From an uncultured Psychroserpens sp. (GTDB lineage: Bacteria > Bacteroidota > Bacteroidia > Flavobacteriales > Flavobacteriaceae), in the NCBI RefSeq assembly GCF_947501425.1, contig NZ_CANMVN010000003.1, positions 340,798-404,797 of the forward strand: a stretch of 64,000 bases of DNA. Direction: 5' to 3'. Below are positions 55,398 to 64,000 of this stretch, piece by piece. Under the pieces are notes generated by a model. The model made no database searches. It worked only from the letters and a program-made list of their open reading frames with translations, and had not been told where the DNA came from. How positions within the stretch are numbered: position 1 is the first letter of the stretch; each line of letters opens with the position of its first letter. Made by a program: the position numbers and the translations under genes.

Positions 55398-55444
55398 ATA
55401 TCTATTCCTTCTTTATACCTTTATCTCTCAAAACCAAATACTTC

Positions 55445-56017
55445 ATGAGCCTTCCGTTTATTTGTGATAAAACGTTTAAAAGCCAGTCATATACTCAAAA
55501 CTCCCTCGAAAAAGCTGAATATGACAATTGCACATTTATCAATTGTAATTTTTCGGAGTCTTATGTGTCGGGAATTAGTTTTTTAGAATGCAAATTTATT
55601 GATTGTAACTTCAGCATGGTAAAAACAAAAAACACCATTTTTAAAGATGCAGTATTCAACAATTGCAAGCTTTTAGGTGTCCCATTTCATGATTGTAATC
55701 CATTTTTGATGTCTATGACGTTTATAGACTCCCAACTTAATTTGTCATCTTTCTATAATTTAAAACTAAAAAATACCACATTTAGTAACTGTATACTTGA
55801 GCAAACTGATTTCACCAATAGTGACCTTACCAAATCTAAGTTTATCAATTCAGATCTCAAGAAAGCTATTTTTGACAAAACAATCCTGGAAAGTGTAGAT
55901 TTCTCAAGTGCGTATAATCTGACTATCAACCCTGAACAAAATAGAATCAAGAATGCTAAATTTTCGAGAGATAATGCACTCGGACTTTTAGTACAGTATC
56001 AAATTGATATTAAATAA
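55445..56017 (+). CDS. Pentapeptide-repeat protein, Qnr/McbG-like
   Basis: A 190-residue right-handed quadrilateral beta-helix built of A(D/N)LxX-type pentapeptides (YDNCTFINCNFSESY, then TDFTNSDLTKSKF). The length and the C-terminal tail that ends in LGLLVQYQID match the Qnr/McbG group, whose members mimic DNA and protect gyrase from quinolones or microcins. I start at the ATG at 55445 (MSLPFICDKTF); the longer frame from 55334 runs back through the terminator hairpin. Whether it affects quinolone susceptibility is unknown. Confidence 0.8.
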   Translation: MSLPFICDKTFKSQSYTQNSLEKAEYDNCTFINCNFSESYVSGISFLECKFIDCNFSMVKTKNTIFKDAVFNNCKLLGVPFHDCNPFLMSMTFIDSQLNLSSFYNLKLKNTTFSNCILEQTDFTNSDLTKSKFINSDLKKAIFDKTILESVDFSSAYNLTINPEQNRIKNAKFSRDNALGLLVQYQIDIK

Positions 56018-56103
56018 AGATTTTAACCGCTTCTAATTTTTGAATTGATAATTTTCTAACACTCAAATTATGAAATTGATAATTTAGGGTATTAATTTCA
56101 TAC

Positions 56104-56138
56104 ATGTCTTAAAACCTTAGTTTAAGAGCTTAAGACAT
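56104..56138. promoter_or_regulatory. Perfect 9-bp inverted repeat upstream of icd
   Basis: ATGTCTTAA (56104-56112) and TTAAGACAT (56130-56138) flank a 17-nt centre, ending 23 bp upstream of the icd -7 box. No T-run follows, so an operator is more likely than a terminator. A nested CTTAAA/TTTAAG pair gives an alternative fold. Confidence 0.4.
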
Positions 56139-56161
56139 TTCTAAGAAACCCTTGTTTTTTG

Positions 56162-56169
56162 TATATTTG
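56162..56169 (+). promoter_or_regulatory. -7 box of icd
   Basis: TATATTTG, exact consensus, 49 bp upstream of the icd ATG. Confidence 0.65.
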
Positions 56170-56179
56170 CACAGCTTAA

Positions 56180-58438
<2,259 letters not shown>

Positions 58439-58460
58439 TCTTATTGTATAATACAATACG

Positions 58461-58487
58461 AAAAGGCTGTCCGTAAAGCAGCCTTTT
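58461..58487 (+). terminator. Intrinsic terminator of icd
   Basis: AAAAGGCTG (58461-58469) pairs with CAGCCTTTT (58479-58487) around a 9-nt loop, followed by further Ts. It lies 22 bp after the stop. Confidence 0.9.
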
Positions 58488-58518
58488 TTTTGTTTTAAAC
58501 ATGTTGTAAATTTACAGA

Positions 58519-59460
58519 ATGACAAAAGAAAACCTCATTGCTTGTCACAGTAGAATTAAACCTTTTATTCATAATACACCTGTATTAAGTTCAAGATTGG
58601 TTAATAACCTTGTTGGCGCAGAAGTCTATTTTAAGTGTGAAAACTTTCAAAAAGCTGGTGCTTATAAAATGCGAGGTGCTACCAATGCGATTATACAACT
58701 AACCGATGAAAAAAAAGCAAATGGAGTAGTTACACATTCTTCGGGAAATTTTGCCCAAGCCTTGTCATTAGGTGCTCAGAGTTTGGGAGTTAAAGCTACT
58801 ATAGTCATGCCTTCAAATTCTCCAAAAGTAAAGAAGAATGCTGTTTTAGAATATGGAGGACAGATCATTGAATGTGAACCGACCATTGAGGCCAGAGAAG
58901 CTGCTGCTGAACATATTGTAAAAACAACTGGAGCTACTTTTATTCATCCATCTAATGATCTTGATGTTATATTAGGACAAGGAACAGCCTGTGTTGAATT
59001 GCTTCATGAACAACCAGAATTAAATGCTGTCTTTTGTCCGGTTGGAGGTGGTGGTTTAATAGCTGGTTCTTCATTAGCCGCTCATTATTTTGGAGTAAAT
59101 TGTATGATTATTGGCGGAGAACCCTTTGAAGCTGACGATGCATATCGATCTTTGATTAGTGGCAAAATTGAATCTAACATCACAGCAAATACCATTGCTG
59201 ACGGACTCAGAACACAATTAGGCCATCATAATTTTCCAATCATTCAAAAACATGTTAACCGCATTATAAGAGTCACCGAACAGGAAATTATCGAAGCCAT
59301 GCGCTTCATTTGGGAGCGTATGAAAATTATTATCGAACCATCAAGTGCCGTAACTTTTGCTGCAGTACTAAAAGAAAAAGATCAATTTAAAAATAAGAAA
59401 GTTGGAGTAATCATTTCTGGTGGAAATGTGGATGTCAATAACTTACCTTTTAATATTTAA
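58519..59460 (+). CDS. [12 protein letters not shown] threonine/serine dehydratase (or serine racemase)
   Basis: A 313-residue fold-type II PLP enzyme. The Schiff-base Lys is K50 in FQKAGAYKMRGA, with SSGNFAQAL and the phosphate-binding GGGGLIAGS loop. There is no regulatory ACT domain, so it resembles catabolic threonine dehydratase or serine racemase rather than biosynthetic IlvA. A TAAATTTA four bases ahead of the ATG looks like a leaderless promoter. Confidence 0.9.
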   Translation: MTKENLIACHSRIKPFIHNTPVLSSRLVNNLVGAEVYFKCENFQKAGAYKMRGATNAIIQLTDEKKANGVVTHSSGNFAQALSLGAQSLGVKATIVMPSNSPKVKKNAVLEYGGQIIECEPTIEAREAAAEHIVKTTGATFIHPSNDLDVILGQGTACVELLHEQPELNAVFCPVGGGGLIAGSSLAAHYFGVNCMIIGGEPFEADDAYRSLISGKIESNITANTIADGLRTQLGHHNFPIIQKHVNRIIRVTEQEIIEAMRFIWERMKIIIEPSSAVTFAAVLKEKDQFKNKKVGVIISGGNVDVNNLPFNI

Positions 59461-59498
59461 TTAACTTTTAAGTCAATACATGTCAGATAGTTCTTTCT

Positions 59499-59506
59499 TA
59501 ATTTTG
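59499..59506 (+). promoter_or_regulatory. -7 box of the TonB receptor operon
   Basis: TAATTTTG, exact TAnnTTTG, followed by four bases and a tandem ATGATG at 59511. Leaderless initiation is predicted. Confidence 0.55.
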
Positions 59507-59510
59507 TGTA

Positions 59511-61886
59511 ATGATGACAATTAAGAATAAAGCCCTTCTCCTTTTCTTATTATGTATTAATAGCGTCTTCGCGCAAGAAAAGATAACACTGAGTGGTACC
59601 ATTACTGATGCCAATAGTAATGAGACACTAATTGGTGTTAATATTATTTTTCCCGAATTACAAACAGGAACTAATACTAACGAATATGGTTTCTACTCTA
59701 TTTCGCTACCAAAAGGGGAGTATAAAATGCAAATTAGTTATCTGGGTTACACCACTATTACGGAGACCATATCCTTTTCCGAAGATAAAGTAGTAAACTA
59801 TAAACTTGAAGAAAACACAGAGAGTCTTGACGAAATTGTAATCAAACAAGATGTTGAAAAACTCAATATCAAAAAACCACAAATGAGTGTTAACGCCTTA
59901 TCAATTGGAACAATCAAGCAAATGCCTGTGGTTCTTGGAGAAGTTGATGTGATCAAATCTATCACATTACTACCTGGTGTTACTAATGCTGGTGAAGGCT
60001 CTTCAGGGTTTAATGTGAGAGGTGGTGCAGCAGATCAAAACCTGATCTTATTAGATGAAGCTACAATTTTTAACTCATCTCATCTTTTCGGTTTCTTTTC
60101 TGTTTTTAATCCCGACGCCATCAAAGATATCAAACTTTATAAAGGTGGCATTCCAGCAAAATATGGAGGTCGCGTATCTTCGGTGCTTGATATCTATCAA
60201 AAAGATGGGAACAGTAACGAATTTCATATGAATGGTGGTATTGGTATTGTATCCAGCCGTTTACTTGCTGAAGGTCCTATAAAAAAAGGAAAAGGTTCAT
60301 TTTTATTTGGCGGTCGTAGTAGTTACGCTCATTTATTCCTACCACTTTTCGACATTGATAATATCGCCTATTTTTATGATCTCAACACCAAATTAAGCTA
60401 CAGACTTAACGATAAAAACAGCTTATATCTTTCTGGTTACTTTGGAAGAGATGTGTTTAATATTTCCGATAGTTTTGAAAACACCTATGGAAATACAGTC
60501 GTTAATTTTAGATGGAATCATTTATTTTCTGATCGATTGTTCTCTAATATGTCATTGATTTATTCTGATTATTACTACGGATTAAACTTAAATTTTGTTG
60601 AGTTTGATTGGGACTCTGGTATTCAAAATTTCAATTTTAAATACGATCTAAAGCACTATGTCAATAATAATTTCAAACTTGAATACGGTTTAAATAGTAT
60701 TTATTACAAATTCAATCCTGGTGATATTAAGCCTTCAACACCTACATCTGGAATCAATGAATTTAAACTCATTGACAAATATGCCTTTGAAAATGCTATC
60801 TATATCGATGCTGAACACCAAGTCAGTAACCGGTTAGCTTTATCTTATGGTTTGAGAGTAAGTTCATTTTTAAGACTAGGTCAAGATGAACTAAATGTGT
60901 ACGAAAACGATAATCCGTTAATCTTTAATGAGGAACTTCAAATCTATGAAAAAGCCGAACCTACAGGTACAGAAAGTTTCAGCAGAAGTGATGTAATCAA
61001 ATCGTTTGCTAATCTGGAACCACGATTTGCACTTGCCTATCAACTCAATGATAATTCCTCTGTAAAGGCTAGCTACAACAGGATGACACAATACTTACAT
61101 CTCTTATCAAATACGACATCGCCAACACCTCTTGATGTTTGGACTCCAAGTGGTAAGTATGTAAAACCTCAATTATTAGATCAGGTAGCAATAGGTTACT
61201 TTAAGACCTTTAAAGACAATCGATATTCACTTGAAGTAGAAAGCTTTTACAAGACCATCAAAAACAGAATTGATTATACAGATGGTGCTGATCTCATTGC
61301 TAATAACGCCATAGAACAAGTCATATTAAACGGACGAGCGAGAGCTTACGGACTCGAAATTTTACTAAGAAAAAATGAAGGACAACTCAAAGGTTGGTTG
61401 TCTTACACATTATCCAAATCTGAACAACAAACTGAAGGAAGAACTGCTGCAGAAACAGGTGTAAATAATGGCGAATGGTATAATACAGCATTTGATAAAA
61501 CTCACGACATTTCTTTAACAGCTAGTTATAAGCTCAATAAAAAATGGACCTTTAATAGTAATTTTCTCTTTCAAACTGGTCAACCTACAACATTTCCAAA
61601 CGGTCAATACGAATTTAATGGTATTACCATCCCAAATTATGAATCAAGGAATTCAAGTAGATTACCAGCCTATCATAGATTAGACATATCAGCTACTTAT
61701 ACGCCCAAACCAGAATCAAAGAAACGCTGGAAAGGCGAATGGGTATTTGGTATATACAATCTTTATAACAGGCGAAATGCTGCTTCTATATCCTTTGGAG
61801 AAAACAGAATGACTGGACGCAATGAGGCAACTCGATTGGCTATTTTTGGAATTATTCCATCGGTTTCATATAATTTTAAATTCTAA
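59511..61886 (+). CDS. TonB-dependent outer-membrane receptor with carboxypeptidase-like domain
   Basis: A 791-residue receptor: signal peptide (1-22, VFAQ), a carboxypeptidase D regulatory-like domain (about 24-110, SGTITDANSNETLIGVNI), a plug domain (about 120-230, with SSGFNVRGGAADQNLILLDEA) and a beta-barrel ending in an aromatic residue (YNFKF). There is no SusC signature beyond this. It is paired with a DUF4249 lipoprotein 3 bp downstream; the substrate is unknown. Confidence 0.92.
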   Translation: MMTIKNKALLLFLLCINSVFAQEKITLSGTITDANSNETLIGVNIIFPELQTGTNTNEYGFYSISLPKGEYKMQISYLGYTTITETISFSEDKVVNYKLEENTESLDEIVIKQDVEKLNIKKPQMSVNALSIGTIKQMPVVLGEVDVIKSITLLPGVTNAGEGSSGFNVRGGAADQNLILLDEATIFNSSHLFGFFSVFNPDAIKDIKLYKGGIPAKYGGRVSSVLDIYQKDGNSNEFHMNGGIGIVSSRLLAEGPIKKGKGSFLFGGRSSYAHLFLPLFDIDNIAYFYDLNTKLSYRLNDKNSLYLSGYFGRDVFNISDSFENTYGNTVVNFRWNHLFSDRLFSNMSLIYSDYYYGLNLNFVEFDWDSGIQNFNFKYDLKHYVNNNFKLEYGLNSIYYKFNPGDIKPSTPTSGINEFKLIDKYAFENAIYIDAEHQVSNRLALSYGLRVSSFLRLGQDELNVYENDNPLIFNEELQIYEKAEPTGTESFSRSDVIKSFANLEPRFALAYQLNDNSSVKASYNRMTQYLHLLSNTTSPTPLDVWTPSGKYVKPQLLDQVAIGYFKTFKDNRYSLEVESFYKTIKNRIDYTDGADLIANNAIEQVILNGRARAYGLEILLRKNEGQLKGWLSYTLSKSEQQTEGRTAAETGVNNGEWYNTAFDKTHDISLTASYKLNKKWTFNSNFLFQTGQPTTFPNGQYEFNGITIPNYESRNSSRLPAYHRLDISATYTPKPESKKRWKGEWVFGIYNLYNRRNAASISFGENRMTGRNEATRLAIFGIIPSVSYNFKF

Positions 61887-61889
61887 ACA

Positions 61890-62702
61890 ATGAAAAAGTA
61901 CATATATATTCTACTAAGTCTGTTGATGTTTTCCTGTGAAGATGTCATAGATGTTGACCTAAATACTGCCGAACCAAAACTAGTGATCGATGCCTCTATA
62001 AATTGGTTTAAGAATACAGCTGGTAATCAACAGGAGATAAAATTAACCTTATCTGCCCCATATTTTGATGAAGAAGTTCCTCCAGCCACAGGTGCCGAAG
62101 TTCGGGTCATTAAATCCAGTGATGATGTATTCGAATTCATAGAAGAAGGAACTACTGGTATCTACAAAAACAACGTCTTTATACCGCAAATCAATGAAAC
62201 ATACGATTTGGAAATCATATATGAAGGAGAAGTCTACACAGCAACAGAAACTTTAAAATCTGTAGTAGATATTGATTATGTCGAACAAAATAATGATGGT
62301 GGTTTTTCTGGTGAAGAAACCGAATTAAAGGCCTTTTATACAGATCCAGCTGATGAAGAAAATTATTATTTCTTTGAGTTTATAAGTGATATTCCAGACA
62401 TTCCAAGTCTGGAAGTTTATGATGATGAGTTTACCAACGGAAATCAAATCTTTGGATTTTATACCGAAGAAGAATTAGAAACTGGAGATCAAGTAACCAT
62501 TAGAAACTATGGCGTTTCAGAACGCTTTTACGAATTCATGTTCATTTTATTGCAACAAAATTCTGAAGAAGGTGGAGGACCATTCGAGACACAGCCTGCC
62601 ACAGTTCGTGGCAATTGTATCAATGAGACCAATCCCGATAATTTTCCACTTGGTTATTTTAGATTATCTGAGGTTTCAGAATTGATCTATACTGTAGAGT
62701 AA
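61890..62702 (+). CDS. DUF4249 family outer-membrane lipoprotein
   Basis: A 270-residue protein with lipobox FSC (C16) and the DUF4249 N-terminal pattern DVIDVDLNTAEPKLVIDASI. Members regularly accompany this type of TonB receptor and probably form a lid or substrate-binding partner. Rich in Asp and Glu. The operon appears to end here, before a repeat-like element. Confidence 0.88.
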   Translation: MKKYIYILLSLLMFSCEDVIDVDLNTAEPKLVIDASINWFKNTAGNQQEIKLTLSAPYFDEEVPPATGAEVRVIKSSDDVFEFIEEGTTGIYKNNVFIPQINETYDLEIIYEGEVYTATETLKSVVDIDYVEQNNDGGFSGEETELKAFYTDPADEENYYFFEFISDIPDIPSLEVYDDEFTNGNQIFGFYTEEELETGDQVTIRNYGVSERFYEFMFILLQQNSEEGGGPFETQPATVRGNCINETNPDNFPLGYFRLSEVSELIYTVE

Positions 62703-62710
62703 GTTATTTT

Positions 62711-62822
62711 TGGCGTTACCCTTCACGCACTTTTAGTCAAGTGCAGAGAAGCGTCGTGTCATCCACTATATCTCTACATAGCCCAAGGCGATGTAGAGGA
62801 TGTCGTTTCTACCACTAACGCA
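62711..62822. repeat. Structured intergenic element bounded by GCGTTA / TAACGC
   Basis: A 110-bp element whose ends form an inverted repeat (62713-62718 with 62816-62821). Inside are two perfect hairpins: GCACTT/AAGTGC (62727-62732 with 62739-62744) and CTCTACAT/ATGTAGAG (62772-62779 with 62791-62798). The frame GGCGTTACCC ... CTATATCT ... AGGATGTCG ... TAACGCA resembles intergenic repeats I recall from several marine Flavobacteriaceae. No other copy lies in this window. Confidence 0.55.
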
Positions 62823-62849
62823 GAAGAAAATTTTAGCTATTTTTATACC

Positions 62850-63668
62850 ATGACATTTATTAAAACAACTGAGCAGGATTCTAATTATAATCATTTGGAG
62901 AAAATGAGTTTAAATGAACTACTGACTAATATAAACACTGAAGACAAATCTGTTCCTTTAGCTGTAGAAAAAGCCATTCCTCAAATAGAAGTACTTACAG
63001 AGCAAATTGTTTCAAAATTAAAACATGGTGGTCGCTTATTTTATATTGGCGCAGGCACAAGTGGAAGGTTAGGTATATTAGACGCTTCAGAATGCCCACC
63101 AACTTTTGGTGTTTCTCATGATTTGGTCATCGGCCTTATAGCTGGAGGAGATTCAGCTATTAGAAAAGCAGTAGAGTTTGCTGAAGATTCGACAACTCAG
63201 GGATGGAAAGATCTTCAAACTTTTAATATTTCAGAACAGGATGTTGTTGTTGGAATTGCTGCTTCAGGAACAACACCTTATGTTATTGGTGCTCTTAAAC
63301 AGTGTAACCAAAATAATATTATAACGGGTTGTATCACTTGTAATACTAATAGCCCATTATCAAATGTGTCTAAATATCCAATTGAAGTCATCGTAGGACC
63401 AGAGTTTGTAACGGGAAGCTCTCGTATGAAAGCAGGAACAGCTCAGAAATTAGTTCTTAATATGATTTCAACATCTACTATGATAAAGCTCAATAAGGTT
63501 AAAGGAAATAAAATGGTAGATATGCAATTGAGTAATAACAAACTTGTAGATAGAGGTATCAGAATGATTACCAAAGAACTTAATGTTACTAATGATGAAG
63601 CTGAACGTCTACTAAGCAAATACAAAAGTGTAAGATCTGCAATTCAAAACTACAACAATGGAAACTAA
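62850..63668 (+). CDS. murQ: N-acetylmuramic acid 6-phosphate etherase
   Basis: Cleaves the lactyl ether of MurNAc-6-phosphate in cell-wall recycling. The 272-residue SIS-domain protein has the signature GAGTSGRLGILDASECPPTFG region (68-87, catalytic Glu in ASEC) and GSSRMKAGTAQKL. Family length is about 270-300. The DUF6095 gene overlaps its end by 11 bp. A TATTTTTA box four bases upstream of the ATG is again consistent with a leaderless start. Confidence 0.96.
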   Translation: MTFIKTTEQDSNYNHLEKMSLNELLTNINTEDKSVPLAVEKAIPQIEVLTEQIVSKLKHGGRLFYIGAGTSGRLGILDASECPPTFGVSHDLVIGLIAGGDSAIRKAVEFAEDSTTQGWKDLQTFNISEQDVVVGIAASGTTPYVIGALKQCNQNNIITGCITCNTNSPLSNVSKYPIEVIVGPEFVTGSSRMKAGTAQKLVLNMISTSTMIKLNKVKGNKMVDMQLSNNKLVDRGIRMITKELNVTNDEAERLLSKYKSVRSAIQNYNNGN

Positions 63669-63888
63669 TCATACAGATAAAGAATTATTAGTCAAAGGCA
63701 TTAAAACTATGTTATTAACCGCAGCTTTAATGTTTTTAGGTCCTACTCTATTTTATATAGGACTTAGTAATCCTGACAAACCACTTTACATTCCTATTTT
63801 AATAGTGGCTTCAATTTTGTGTATTCTAGCCATCTATTTGGCATTCAAAGGACTTAAAACAATTATGGACAGTATGTTCAAGAAGTAA
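63658..63888 (+). CDS. DUF6095-type small membrane protein
   Basis: A 76-residue protein with two transmembrane helices, opening KELLVKGIKTM and containing MFLGPTLFYIG. I recall this as the flavobacterial DUF6095 family that follows murQ. Function unknown. The start lies inside the murQ 3' end, so the genes are translationally coupled. Confidence 0.7.
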   Translation: METNHTDKELLVKGIKTMLLTAALMFLGPTLFYIGLSNPDKPLYIPILIVASILCILAIYLAFKGLKTIMDSMFKK

Positions 63889-63934
63889 TTATCTATGTAG
63901 TTAGTTCACATTTCATAAAAACCGGATATAAAAA

Positions 63935-63967
63935 AAACCCTTTACAGTTAAACACTATAAAGGGTTT
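63935..63967 (-). terminator. rRNA-operon terminator
   Basis: A perfect 10-bp stem (AAACCCTTTA at 63935-63944 with TAAAGGGTTT at 63958-63967). On the minus strand it is followed by a T-run. It lies about 8 bp past the 5S rRNA end. Confidence 0.88.
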
Positions 63968-63974
63968 CAAAAAA

Positions 63975-64000
63975 GGCGACGACCTACTCTCCCACGATTG
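63975..64000 (-). rRNA. rrf: 5S ribosomal RNA, 3' end only (cut by window edge)
   Basis: On the minus strand the last 26 bases read as the 3' end of bacterial 5S rRNA, with the diagnostic GGGAGAGTAGG followed by TCGTCGCC. The rest of the gene, and presumably the 23S and 16S genes, lie right of the window. The terminator at 63935-63967 closes the operon. Confidence 0.88.

Noticed and set aside
62711..62822. Integron attC site
   Set aside because: The terminal repeats are GTTA on the left and TAAC on the right, the reverse of the attC arrangement, and there is no integrase or cassette array.

Overview
The window comes from the chromosome of a marine-type Flavobacteriaceae (Bacteroidota). The evidence is the low G+C, the many promoters with the Bacteroidota -7 box TAnnTTTG, type IX secretion (T9SS) C-terminal sorting domains on three secreted proteins, DUF4835, DUF4249 and DUF6095 family genes, a Bacteroidota-type short omega subunit, and RprX/RprY-like signalling. 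Gene order and codon use look like ordinary vertically inherited core genome. I see no phage, plasmid, transposase, CRISPR array or tRNA. The window opens inside miaA and ends inside the 3' end of a 5S rRNA gene on the minus strand, so an rRNA operon lies just beyond the right edge.

Layout. 1-6.1 kb: miaA (partial), a cold-shock protein, then leftward RprY-like/RprX-like two-component genes, coaE, a YbbR-domain protein and a glycosyltransferase. 6.1-11.1 kb: two related T9SS-exported P-domain proteins, each with its own terminator. 11.4-18.8 kb: a leftward housekeeping block of fabI, recN, DUF4835, coaBC, rpoZ, bamD, dapA and DUF6913. 18.9-22.6 kb: a 5'-nucleotidase split over two genes, two polytopic membrane proteins and a DoxX protein. 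22.7-30.2 kb: ligA, then a rightward operon of GH20 beta-hexosaminidase, cutC and GH2 beta-mannosidase that suits breakdown of N-glycan cores. 30.2-36.9 kb: prmC, GNAT, ribD, HAD, EamA, YigZ and thioesterase genes. 37-41 kb: dnaA, a low-molecular-weight phosphatase, a T9SS-secreted sugar-dehydrogenase-like protein and an RsmI-like methylase. 41.3-46.9 kb: a cell-envelope block (lytic-transglycosylase-like protein, DUF2279, mltG, GNAT, dapF, htrA). 47-54.8 kb: a long-form GAPDH, GNAT, DUF2834, a membrane-anchored DEAD/DEAH helicase, trmD and rplS. 54.8-55.4 kb: a gene-free stretch that looks like an undescribed non-coding RNA. 55.4-64 kb: a Qnr-like pentapeptide protein, monomeric icd, a threonine/serine dehydratase, a TonB receptor with a DUF4249 lipoprotein, murQ, DUF6095 and the 5S rRNA end.

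The points most worth following are: (i) the purine-skewed, terminator-ended candidate ncRNA at about 54960-55397; (ii) GTTAA direct repeats with a period near 11 bp about 27-30 bp upstream of the -7 boxes of the RprX-like kinase, htrA and a transglycosylase-like gene, which suggests an OmpR-family envelope-stress regulon whose regulator is encoded in the same window; (iii) a superfamily 2 helicase with two C-terminal transmembrane segments; (iv) a CoaC decarboxylase domain in which the canonical Asn and Cys catalytic residues are replaced; (v) cutC sandwiched between two glycosidases; (vi) two intergenic elements resembling dispersed flavobacterial repeats; and (vii) several promoters whose -7 box almost touches a start codon (often a tandem ATGATG), implying leaderless mRNAs.
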